Source: Spirochaetaceae bacterium (GTDB lineage: Bacteria > Spirochaetota > Spirochaetia > Treponematales > Breznakiellaceae). From it: a DNA stretch of 5,365 nucleotides. Below, one piece after another: positions 1 through 5,251 of this stretch (position 1 is its first letter; the number at the start of each line of letters is the position of its first letter). A program made the translations under genes and the position numbers. The stretch covers positions 1 to 5,365 of the forward strand of contig JAITKD010000242.1 in the NCBI GenBank assembly GCA_031278575.1, written 5' to 3'. The notes under the pieces are model-generated. The model was not told the origin of the DNA, made no database searches, and was given only the letters and a program-made list of their open reading frames with translations.

Positions 1-1
1 T

Positions 2-52
2 TTCCAGTGGCTGCGGATCCACGCCGTTAACGGTAAAGGAATTTACCGGTAG
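2..52 (+). pseudogene. Upstream remnant of the left-edge gene, ending in an in-frame TAG
   Basis: In the frame of the following fragment, bases 2-49 read as sixteen sense codons (beginning FQWLRIHAV) that use codons favoured by the neighbouring genes (CGG, CTG, ATC, GCC, CAG), then TAG at 50-52. The same frame is open again from 53 to 568. The simplest reading is one gene entering from the left and split by a nonsense change. An alternative is that the upstream coding frame is the one starting at base 3, joined through a lost base in the C6 run at 63-68; that frame uses rarer codons (AGA, TGC, TTA), so I prefer the nonsense reading. The beginning of the gene lies outside the window. Confidence 0.4.
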
Positions 53-76
53 ATCCTCCGATCCCCCCACAGGGAC

Positions 77-568
77 GTGCAGGCGGTGGTTTCCGCCGCC
101 CAAACCTATATAAACGACCGGTTCAGCTCCTGGGAACCCCTGCTGCGGGCCTGGCTCCTGGCCAATTATGTAAACGCCCCGGATAAAAACACCGAAACCG
201 GCTTGTTCGGGTACAACGGTGAATTAACCACCGAAACCACCGCGATTTCTAATTACTCCATGGATTTAAGACCCGGGGAGGGAGTATATAGTAAAATAGA
301 CAGCACGGGATTTGGGGAACCCTCAAATACCGGTAATACGCGTCATATCCGGTACGTGGGGGTTACCGCGGGGGGAATCCTCTCCGAAAATTCCCGGTAT
401 TCCGGCGACCGGCTCCTCACCTTTAACGCCAATGCGGACAAAAATGGCCCAAAGGAAAAGGGTATCCTGAGCGGCACGGGGGATAGTGTTACCAAGCAGG
501 TACCACCCCAAACCGCGCCGGAGCCCTTCCCCATTGATCTCCGGTTTCTGCCGCCGGACCCGAAATGA
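77..568 (+). CDS. C-terminal fragment of a larger, probably secreted protein (treponemal lipoprotein/M30-like peptidase tail?)
   Basis: The reading frame is open from 53 and ends at TGA 566-568. A GTG at 77 is the first standard start codon, but it has no properly spaced Shine-Dalgarno site (only AGGG two or three bases before it), so it is probably an internal codon of a longer gene. The fragment starts with an amphipathic helical stretch, continues through a Trp- and Leu-rich motif (WEPLLRAWLLANYVNAP, about residues 19-33), then GLFGYNG and an RPGEGVYSK motif. It finishes in a Ser-, Gly-, Asn- and Pro-rich tail with no membrane segment. This layout recalls the distal part of large exported treponemal lipoproteins related to M30 (hyicolysin) peptidases. 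That is recollection rather than a proven match, and no catalytic motif is inside the fragment. Its stop overlaps the start of the next gene. Confidence 0.5.
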   Translation: MQAVVSAAQTYINDRFSSWEPLLRAWLLANYVNAPDKNTETGLFGYNGELTTETTAISNYSMDLRPGEGVYSKIDSTGFGEPSNTGNTRHIRYVGVTAGGILSENSRYSGDRLLTFNANADKNGPKEKGILSGTGDSVTKQVPPQTAPEPFPIDLRFLPPDPK

Positions 569-942
569 CGGCCTCCGGAGGGGCGTTTTTGGCCCTCATG
601 CTGCTGCTTTCCCGGGACGCCGGGGCGGAACAGCCCAACCCGGAGGCTTCCGCCGGCCCGGCGGGAATTGTAAATCCCGGGGAGCCGGAGATCGTTAGGG
701 TCCGGGGCAGGGTCCGTTTGGTGGGGAGTGAGCCCTTCCCGGAAATCTATATCTCTGACGAAAACGGAGTTGACTGGCATCTGGAGCGCCGGGAAGGCAG
801 GGCCCTATTGCCCTATCAGCAACGGATAATAACCGTGGAAGGACAGGCCGATACCTTGGAGCTTATCCTGGCAAACGGTGAAACCGCCGGTGTTCGCAGG
901 ATTCTGCGGAACATCCGTATACAGGCGGAACCGGCGGAGTAA
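565..942 (+). CDS. Small exported protein with an OB-like beta domain
   Basis: This 125-residue protein starts at ATG 565, which overlaps the upstream stop as ATGA. There is no clear Shine-Dalgarno site, so translation is probably coupled to the preceding gene. Residues 6-15 are hydrophobic (AFLALMLLLS) and are followed by an AGA site at 19-21, consistent with signal peptidase I cleavage before Glu22. There is no lipobox Cys, and the n-region lacks Lys or Arg, which is atypical. A Pro/Gly/Ala-rich linker (22-42) leads into a beta-rich domain (about 43-120): VRVRGRVRLVGSEPF, an IYISDENG turn, a WHLE strand, QQRIITVEG and a final RNIRIQ strand. The alternation of strands and Gly turns suggests an OB-like barrel, but I cannot name a family. 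It is probably periplasmic. No enzyme motif is visible. Confidence 0.7.
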   Translation: MTASGGAFLALMLLLSRDAGAEQPNPEASAGPAGIVNPGEPEIVRVRGRVRLVGSEPFPEIYISDENGVDWHLERREGRALLPYQQRIITVEGQADTLELILANGETAGVRRILRNIRIQAEPAE

Positions 943-1001
943 ACCGGAGCCTGCAGCGGCATATACGGTTTTCATAACACTGCTTTTTCGATATAGTTAG
1001 T

Positions 1002-1035
1002 GTTTGTCCATAATGTAGACACATTATGGACAAAC
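1002..1035. repeat. Perfect 15-bp inverted repeat (hairpin), left part of the element
   Basis: GTTTGTCCATAATGT (1002-1016) and its exact reverse complement (1021-1035) surround a 4-base AGAC loop. It would fold equally well in RNA from either strand. It is followed by TTCC on the + strand rather than a T tract, so it is not a textbook intrinsic terminator, although it could slow or stop polymerase or protect an mRNA 3' end between the converging genes. Confidence 0.8.
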
Positions 1036-1048
1036 TTCCTTGAAAACC

Positions 1049-1068
1049 GCATTTGCGTATGCAAATGC
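1049..1068. repeat. Central 8-bp perfect hairpin of the element
   Basis: GCATTTGC (1049-1056) pairs exactly with GCAAATGC (1061-1068) around a GTAT loop. It sits midway between the two end palindromes and is unrelated to them in sequence, giving the element a three-hairpin layout. Confidence 0.65.
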
Positions 1069-1071
1069 AAG

Positions 1072-1106
1072 GTCTGTCCGCAAAGTAACCGACTTTATAG
1101 ACAGAC
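1072..1106. repeat. Imperfect 15-bp inverted repeat, right part of the element
   Basis: GTCTGTCCGCAAAGT (1072-1086) and the reverse complement of 1092-1106 (GTCTGTCTATAAAGT) agree at 12 of 15 positions, with a 5-base AACCG loop. Both arms are diverged copies of the left arms, so four related arms occur in alternating orientation. This points to an element built from a duplicated palindrome. Confidence 0.65.
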
Positions 1107-1152
1107 ACTAATTAATCGAAAATTGAAATTTCCGTCCCGGTCCGGAGGCGGA

Positions 1153-3552
1153 CTATTTTAATTTTTGGCCCGCGCTGTCCATAAACCGGGCCCGCTCATC
1201 GTCATCGTCGGCGATGATGCTGGCCGCCAGGAACCGGGCCACCACGGTTTCGGTGGTATAGGCCCCCATGGGAACCGCCCCTTCCCGCCAAAGCTCCCGG
1301 GAGGTGGCGTAGCCGGAGAAGTCGACGATTCCCTCCTGCTGGGAACAGCAGTAGAACCGGGCGCCCCGGCGTTTTCCTGCGGTAAAAGCCCGTTTAAGGG
1401 AATAGGGGCCCTCCCGGAAGCCCGCGGTTCCGGTGTCGTAGAGTTCCAGGAAAAAGTTTTTGACCCCCTTCTCCATGAGATACCCCAGGTAATCCGAGCG
1501 GAGGCCGGGGTAGATCCGGATCACGCACATGGAGTTGACCGCTTCCTCCAAAAGCTGGGCCAAAACATATTGATCCGCCTCCAGGGGGCCGGTAAGGAGG
1601 GAGGTGCCGGAAAAAACCGGCTCCGTCATATTCCAGTTCCTGAATCCGTCGGTCCCTATCCGTTCAAATTTGAGGTTCAGCGGGGAAAGGACCTTGCCCC
1701 CGTGAACCACATACACCCCCTTGGGTTTGCTCAAGGCCAGATCCACCGCCTTTTTCATGGTCCGGGCCGCCTCCGGGGAGGTCCCCGGCGGGGTGGAGGA
1801 TGCCGCGAGGACAATAGGGGCCCCGGCGTCGGCAAAAAGCCAGTAAAGCAGCGGGGCCGTATAGGGCAGGGTATCGGTACCGTGGGCCACGACGATACCG
1901 TTGGCGGTCCCCGAATTGAGCTTGCCGGCGATGGTTTCTATAAGAACCGCCCAATCCGCCGGGACGATCTCTTCCGAAAGGAGCCGCCCCACCTGGATGG
2001 ATTCAAACCTGACCTTGGAGGCGTCGTTATTCCCGCTTTGGGCCAAAAGGTCCCGGAGGACCTGTTCGTCCCCGCTTTCCACCGCCCCGTCTTCCCCAAC
2101 CCTGCCGGAAATCGCCCCCCCCAGGGATAAAACATACACCAGGGAAACCGAAAGCTGCTCTTTAAGGACCTCCTTAACCAGGGCCGGTTCCGCAAGGCCC
2201 GCGGTTTCCTTCATAATGATGCCGGTCAAAAACTGGATGGGCCCCGCGGCCCCCTCCCGGATCCGGCGTACCTCCTGGGGATTGGCCTGGATCACCGACG
2301 TTACGATGGGTTCAATCGTGTTGCGGTCCGTGATCTGTTCCCACCCCCGTTCCCTGATAATGACCTCGGGGGGCCGGTTTTCTTCCAACACCGCGGCGAT
2401 TGCCTGTTTCGCGATGATTCCGTGGATCCGCCGATCCTTGAGCATGGCGAGGATTCCGGAGAACCGTTCCGGCGTCAAGGGCGCTTCCGAGAGGCTGAAC
2501 CCGAAACGTTTACATTCCTTGACCAGGTACGAGGATATCCATTGGGCCGCTTCCCAACTGTCCGTTCCCAGGGACAGGGTTTTTTCATAATAATCGGCCC
2601 GGCTCGTTTCGTCGCAGATAAATTCCGCCTGATGCTGGGTAAGGCCGTAAGCAGCCATCAACCGGTCCCGCCGGGCATCGGGTAACTCCACGGTGAAATT
2701 GTCCAGGGCCTCCAGAATGTCCGGCCCGGGAACAAAGGGCGGGACCCCTTCAACAGGGACAAAACCCGGGGGAACCTCGTTGAGCCGTATCTGGAAAGAC
2801 TCGGTGGTGTTTTTCGCCTCGTTCCATAAACGGCTTTCGGGGACTACCGTACCGCCATGGGTAATAATTTCCTCCTGCCGGATAAGCTCCGCGTTAACCG
2901 CCTTGGTTACAAAATTAAAGGAATTGAGGTTCCGCAGTTTGACAAAATGAAGGGGAGGGTCCGGGTAAGGAGCGATACCCACATAGGCATTACAGCGGAT
3001 CACGCTTTCCAGGGAAAGGCCGGGGATAAGCTCCAGATACTGGATCAGCCGGCGCAGATCCGATAAAAAAACCTCCGCTTCTTCGCCGATTTCCGGATCC
3101 GCCGCGGTTTTTATCCGCAGGCTCGGCATGCCTGCCTGGGAATAGTCCATCCTGGTTTCCTTGCCCTGGCGGATGAGCCGCCCCGCGTCCTCCTCCAGGC
3201 GGACCTCGGTGATACGGATCCGCTTTTTCCTGCGGTGGAACATGATGTCCATGGCCGCATCGGCCCCCAGTTTGATGGACAGCCGGGACAGGGCGTGGCC
3301 CTCCGGGGTGGGTGGGGTATTGAGGTTTCGTTCATAGACCGCTTTTTTTATGATGGTCCCGTTCATGCCCCGGATGAGGCGATAGGCCTTCCTGACCGCC
3401 GTGAGGTTAAGCTGGGGCAGCGCCCCCGGCTCTTCCCGGCAAACCGGACAAGACCCGGTTGTTTCCGGGGTATCGGGCAGACAAGGACAAAAGGTTTTGA
3501 TCCCCGTCATCAATAGGATTCGGACTTCCAGGGAAATATGGGATTTTAACAA
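1153..3552 (-). CDS. GatB-like amidotransferase subunit fused to a type I L-asparaginase domain (GatDE-like single chain)
   Basis: This is a 799-residue cytoplasmic protein. Residues 1-260 form a GatB cradle: SLEV at 7-10, the zinc Cys set C22, C24, C35, C38 with PGALPQLN, LEEDAG 119-124, DYSQAGMP 136-143, IRCN 185-188 and RNLNSFNFV 207-215. Residues 276-467 match the GatB helical and YqeY-like tRNA-binding tail (RADYYEK, GWEQITD, FLTGIIMKETAG). There is no AspRS-like insert, so the scaffold is GatB rather than archaeal GatE. Residues 468-799 are an AnsA/GatD-type asparaginase with LGGAISG 477-483, S526 and PADW 531-534, HGTDT 557-561 and K628. Several key residues differ: the GatB site His is R11, the RCD Asp is N188, the YFYPDLPKGYQIS and YRYFPEPD segments are missing, and the asparaginase Thr nucleophile is A480. 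The family would make Gln-tRNA or Asn-tRNA by transamidation, with ammonia from the asparaginase part, but with these changes a binding or regulatory role is as likely. The TTG start is supported by an AAGGGGG site 7 bases upstream and by the SLEV motif lying before the first internal ATG. Confidence 0.92.
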   Translation of the reverse strand: MLKSHISLEVRILLMTGIKTFCPCLPDTPETTGSCPVCREEPGALPQLNLTAVRKAYRLIRGMNGTIIKKAVYERNLNTPPTPEGHALSRLSIKLGADAAMDIMFHRRKKRIRITEVRLEEDAGRLIRQGKETRMDYSQAGMPSLRIKTAADPEIGEEAEVFLSDLRRLIQYLELIPGLSLESVIRCNAYVGIAPYPDPPLHFVKLRNLNSFNFVTKAVNAELIRQEEIITHGGTVVPESRLWNEAKNTTESFQIRLNEVPPGFVPVEGVPPFVPGPDILEALDNFTVELPDARRDRLMAAYGLTQHQAEFICDETSRADYYEKTLSLGTDSWEAAQWISSYLVKECKRFGFSLSEAPLTPERFSGILAMLKDRRIHGIIAKQAIAAVLEENRPPEVIIRERGWEQITDRNTIEPIVTSVIQANPQEVRRIREGAAGPIQFLTGIIMKETAGLAEPALVKEVLKEQLSVSLVYVLSLGGAISGRVGEDGAVESGDEQVLRDLLAQSGNNDASKVRFESIQVGRLLSEEIVPADWAVLIETIAGKLNSGTANGIVVAHGTDTLPYTAPLLYWLFADAGAPIVLAASSTPPGTSPEAARTMKKAVDLALSKPKGVYVVHGGKVLSPLNLKFERIGTDGFRNWNMTEPVFSGTSLLTGPLEADQYVLAQLLEEAVNSMCVIRIYPGLRSDYLGYLMEKGVKNFFLELYDTGTAGFREGPYSLKRAFTAGKRRGARFYCCSQQEGIVDFSGYATSRELWREGAVPMGAYTTETVVARFLAASIIADDDDERARFMDSAGQKLK

Positions 3553-3559
3553 TGGATTA

Positions 3560-3566
3560 CCCCCTT
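3560..3566 (-). promoter_or_regulatory. Ribosome binding site deciding the TTG start of the GatB-asparaginase gene
   Basis: On the - strand this reads AAGGGGG, seven bases before the TTG at 3552-3550. The next in-frame ATG (residue 15) would remove the conserved SLEV strand of the GatB cradle and lacks a comparable site, so TTG is the better start. Confidence 0.75.
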
Positions 3567-3638
3567 CTAAAATCCTCGTTTTTTTTCAAATTTGTAAAAA
3601 TCGGGCAATAAATCAGCATTCATTTGATAAAAAAATAG

Positions 3639-3667
3639 TGGAAAATTTACCATAATGAATGTATAAT
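3639..3667 (+). promoter_or_regulatory. Candidate sigma-70 promoter for the glycoside hydrolase gene
   Basis: A perfect TATAAT (3662-3667) lies 17 bases after TGGAAA (3639-3644), which agrees with the TTGACA consensus at four of six positions. Transcription would start near 3674, giving a leader of about 125 bases that includes the hairpin at 3752-3779. The region is AT-rich, so chance matches are possible. Confidence 0.4.
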
Positions 3668-3751
3668 AAAAAAAACCTTGAAGCAATAACCGTAAATTGA
3701 CTTTTAGGTATACACTGAGTAACTTCGACTGGACATATACATCTATGGTAA

Positions 3752-3779
3752 ACCGCTAAAAATAGAAGTTTTTAACGGT
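3752..3779. repeat. Inverted repeat just upstream of the hydrolase ribosome binding site
   Basis: ACCGCTAAAAA (3752-3762) and TTTTTAACGGT (3769-3779) form an 11-bp stem with one C/A mismatch (a G-U pair if read on the - strand) around a 6-base TAGAAG loop. It ends eight bases before AAGGAG. It could be an operator half-site pair or an mRNA leader hairpin. It is not followed by a T tract in either direction, so a terminator is unlikely. Confidence 0.5.
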
Positions 3780-3787
3780 CCCTAGAT

Positions 3788-3793
3788 AAGGAG
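3788..3793 (+). promoter_or_regulatory. Ribosome binding site deciding the GTG start of the hydrolase gene
   Basis: AAGGAG lies seven bases before the GTG at 3801, an ideal distance. It supports GTG over any later ATG. Confidence 0.8.
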
Positions 3794-3800
3794 CCGTTGT

Positions 3801-5225
3801 GTGACAAAACGAGATTTCCCAAAAATTCACTTCTATGATCAGGATTTTGTGGATATTTATGACAAAACGTGGGCCTGGATTCAGGACTGCTGGGATTTGG
3901 ATAATGAAAATAGTATTATCGAGGGGAAATTTTTCTCTTATCCCGGCAGTACCGTGATACGGCAGCTTGAGGCTATTTTTTCCTCTTTTTTTCTGGTCTA
4001 TTCCAACCGGATCTACCAGGCTTATCCGACTTTGGACATTTTTTATGAACGCCAGGAGCCTAACGGCGCGATCCGTTCCGCCTATAACCTGACAACCGGC
4101 CTCCCGGAGGTAGATCCCGATAACCCCGAGGGGGTGGGGCTGCCCCTTTTTGCCTGGGCGGAATTCAATTTGTACCATAAATCCGCCAATAAAAAACGGG
4201 TTAAGGATGTGCTTCCCATCCTCCATAAGTATATGGAATGGGTTGATTCGGTATTTAAACGTTCCAACGGCCTCTACCATATCCCCCTGGCCGCCACGGA
4301 GATGTCCAACGCCCCCCGGGAAAATGCGGCGTATCCGGTGGACTTTAACACCATCATGGCCATCAATGTCCTCTACATGTCCGCCCTGGCGGAGATCCTC
4401 AACGATAAAGAATCCAGTTTTCACTATAAACGGCAGTATTTTTCCCTTAAAACCCGGATCAACTCCCTGATGTGGGATGGGGAAGACGGGTTTTATTACG
4501 ATATTGATATCAATGAAAAACGGATTCCCGTAAAAACCATCGCCGGTTACTGGCCCCTCCTGGCGGAGATCCCCAATGACGACAAGGCGGAGCGGATCAT
4601 CGAAAAGCTCTCGGACCCCCGCTTTTTTGGGGCCCCCCACCCCTTCCCCACTTTGGCGGTGAGCGAGCCCGCCTTTGACGAAAACGGTAACGGTTTCCGG
4701 GGTTCGGTTTACCCCTACCTGACCTTTATGGTCATCAAGGGGCTTGAACGGTACCAGCGTTGGGATCTGGCCCGGGATTTTGCCATCCGCCACCTTTATT
4801 TTGTCCTGGACTCCATGAGCCCCGACGGGAACCACCACAAGGGTAATCTCTGGGAAGCCTACCTCCCCTTAAAAGAAGGCCCCGCCCAGTGGCCCGCCAA
4901 AGAAGGCTTCCCCCGGCCCCAATACCTCACCTACGATGCCCTCTCCACCATCTGCCTGACCATCGAAAACATCGTGGGCCTTTTCATCTCCCTCCCCCGG
5001 AAAACCGTGGACTGGATCATCCCCAACCTGGAAATCATGGGGGTGGAAAACCTCTCCCTGAAAAAAAACATGATCACCATCCTCTCCAACAAAAGCGGCC
5101 GGGGCTGGGAGATCCACATGGAAAGCGAAAAGCTCTACTATTTTACCATCAATATATTGGGAAAAAAGAAAAAAACCCTCCCCATCCCCTCAGGAAAGTG
5201 TTCCATGCTGATCGATAAGTTGTAG
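3801..5225 (+). CDS. GH63/GH37-like (alpha/alpha)6-barrel glycoside hydrolase, cytoplasmic
   Basis: This 474-residue protein has no signal peptide or membrane segment. Family landmarks of the trehalase/GH63 barrel occur in order: PNGAIRSAY (87-95), an acid-site loop ATEMSNAPR (165-173) followed by PVDFNT (179-184), LMWDGEDGFYYD (223-234), a GYWPLLAEIP segment (249-258), FRGSVYP (299-305, equivalent to WRGPVWP) and WEAYLP (351-356), whose E352 fits the catalytic base. Residues 400-474 look like a small C-terminal beta domain. In GH63 and GH37 the acid loop normally reads SGMD or SGWD; here the Asp position appears to be S169, so the mechanism may be altered or lost. The family hydrolyses alpha-linked glucosides or mannosides such as trehalose-like sugars or glucosylglycerate; the substrate here cannot be read from sequence. 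The gene starts at GTG with a strong ribosome binding site, is divergent from the GatB-asparaginase gene, and lies about 26 bases before the next gene with no terminator. Confidence 0.82.
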   Translation: MTKRDFPKIHFYDQDFVDIYDKTWAWIQDCWDLDNENSIIEGKFFSYPGSTVIRQLEAIFSSFFLVYSNRIYQAYPTLDIFYERQEPNGAIRSAYNLTTGLPEVDPDNPEGVGLPLFAWAEFNLYHKSANKKRVKDVLPILHKYMEWVDSVFKRSNGLYHIPLAATEMSNAPRENAAYPVDFNTIMAINVLYMSALAEILNDKESSFHYKRQYFSLKTRINSLMWDGEDGFYYDIDINEKRIPVKTIAGYWPLLAEIPNDDKAERIIEKLSDPRFFGAPHPFPTLAVSEPAFDENGNGFRGSVYPYLTFMVIKGLERYQRWDLARDFAIRHLYFVLDSMSPDGNHHKGNLWEAYLPLKEGPAQWPAKEGFPRPQYLTYDALSTICLTIENIVGLFISLPRKTVDWIIPNLEIMGVENLSLKKNMITILSNKSGRGWEIHMESEKLYYFTINILGKKKKTLPIPSGKCSMLIDKL

Positions 5226-5237
5226 CGGTATACGCAC

Positions 5238-5243
5238 GAGGAG
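5238..5243 (+). promoter_or_regulatory. Ribosome binding site of the next gene
   Basis: GAGGAG occurs 12 bases after the hydrolase stop codon and 8 bases before CTG 5252. No ATG, GTG or TTG stands at a normal distance from it, which is what raises the possibility of a CTG start. Confidence 0.45.
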
Positions 5244-5251
5244 AAAACCGT

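Larger units (their letters stand above)
997..1111. mobile_element. MITE-like palindromic element, 115 bp, with terminal inverted repeats
   Basis: The two ends are inverted copies: TTAGTGTTTGTCCATAA at 997-1013 and, read on the - strand, TTAGTGTCTGTCTATAA at 1111-1095 (15 of 17 identical). Each end folds on itself. A perfect 15-bp stem (1002-1016 with 1021-1035, loop AGAC) forms the left side, and a 12-of-15 stem (1072-1086 with 1092-1106, 5-nt loop) forms the right side. An 8-bp perfect stem with GTAT loop lies in the middle (1049-1068). TA occurs at 998-999 and 1109-1110, directly outside GTGTYTGTCYATAA, as expected if TA was duplicated on insertion in the manner of IS630/mariner-type elements. 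There is no coding capacity, so it would be a non-autonomous MITE or a REP/BIME-like unit. A single copy is visible here. Confidence 0.6.
943..1152. other. Intergenic gap between convergent genes
   Basis: These 210 bases separate the stop of the small exported protein gene from the stop of the GatB-asparaginase gene. Most of the gap is the palindromic element at 997-1111. I see no open reading frame with a ribosome binding site and no classical GC hairpin followed by a T tract on either strand. The palindromes may serve as the transcription barrier between the converging genes, but that is inference. A 5-bp stem with tetraloop at 1140-1153 overlaps the stop codon of the - strand gene and has no T run after it. 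Confidence 0.6.
3553..3800. promoter_or_regulatory. AT-rich divergent intergenic region
   Basis: These 248 bases separate two divergent genes and are far richer in A and T than the flanking coding sequence, with a T8 run near 3579-3586 and an A8 run at 3668-3675. They hold a plausible promoter for the + strand gene and a hairpin near its start. For the - strand gene I find only a weak pair (TTGCTT, 15-base gap, TATACA, reading down from 3686), which I do not annotate separately. No small coding frame with a ribosome binding site is evident. Confidence 0.6.

Noticed and set aside
343..780. 145-codon open frame on the - strand spanning the first two genes
   Set aside because: It crosses the junction of two + strand genes, is Arg- and Gly-rich, and has no motif or plausible ribosome binding site.
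863..1108. 81-codon - strand frame covering the palindromic element
   Set aside because: Much of its N-terminal half is translated inverted-repeat sequence and the rest is antisense to the exported protein gene, so coding is unlikely.
1165..2130. 321-codon open frame on the + strand
   Set aside because: It is antisense to the asparaginase half of the fusion. Its Gly-, Pro- and Arg-rich translation is typical of a mirror frame in GC-rich coding DNA, with no ribosome binding site.
1901..2590. 229-codon + strand frame
   Set aside because: Ser-, Arg- and Pro-rich shadow within the GatB-asparaginase gene; the opposite strand has strong family matches across the whole stretch.
1153..3552. Reading the fusion as a canonical gatB or as archaeal gatE
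   Set aside because: It has the extra asparaginase domain, lacks the conserved YFYPD and YRYFPEPD segments of working GatB, and lacks the AspRS-like insert of GatE, so neither symbol is safe.
3756..4838. 360-codon open frame on the - strand
   Set aside because: It lies fully antisense to the glycoside hydrolase, whose family motifs and ribosome binding site are clear. The translation is a Gly-, Val- and His-rich shadow with no recognisable domain.
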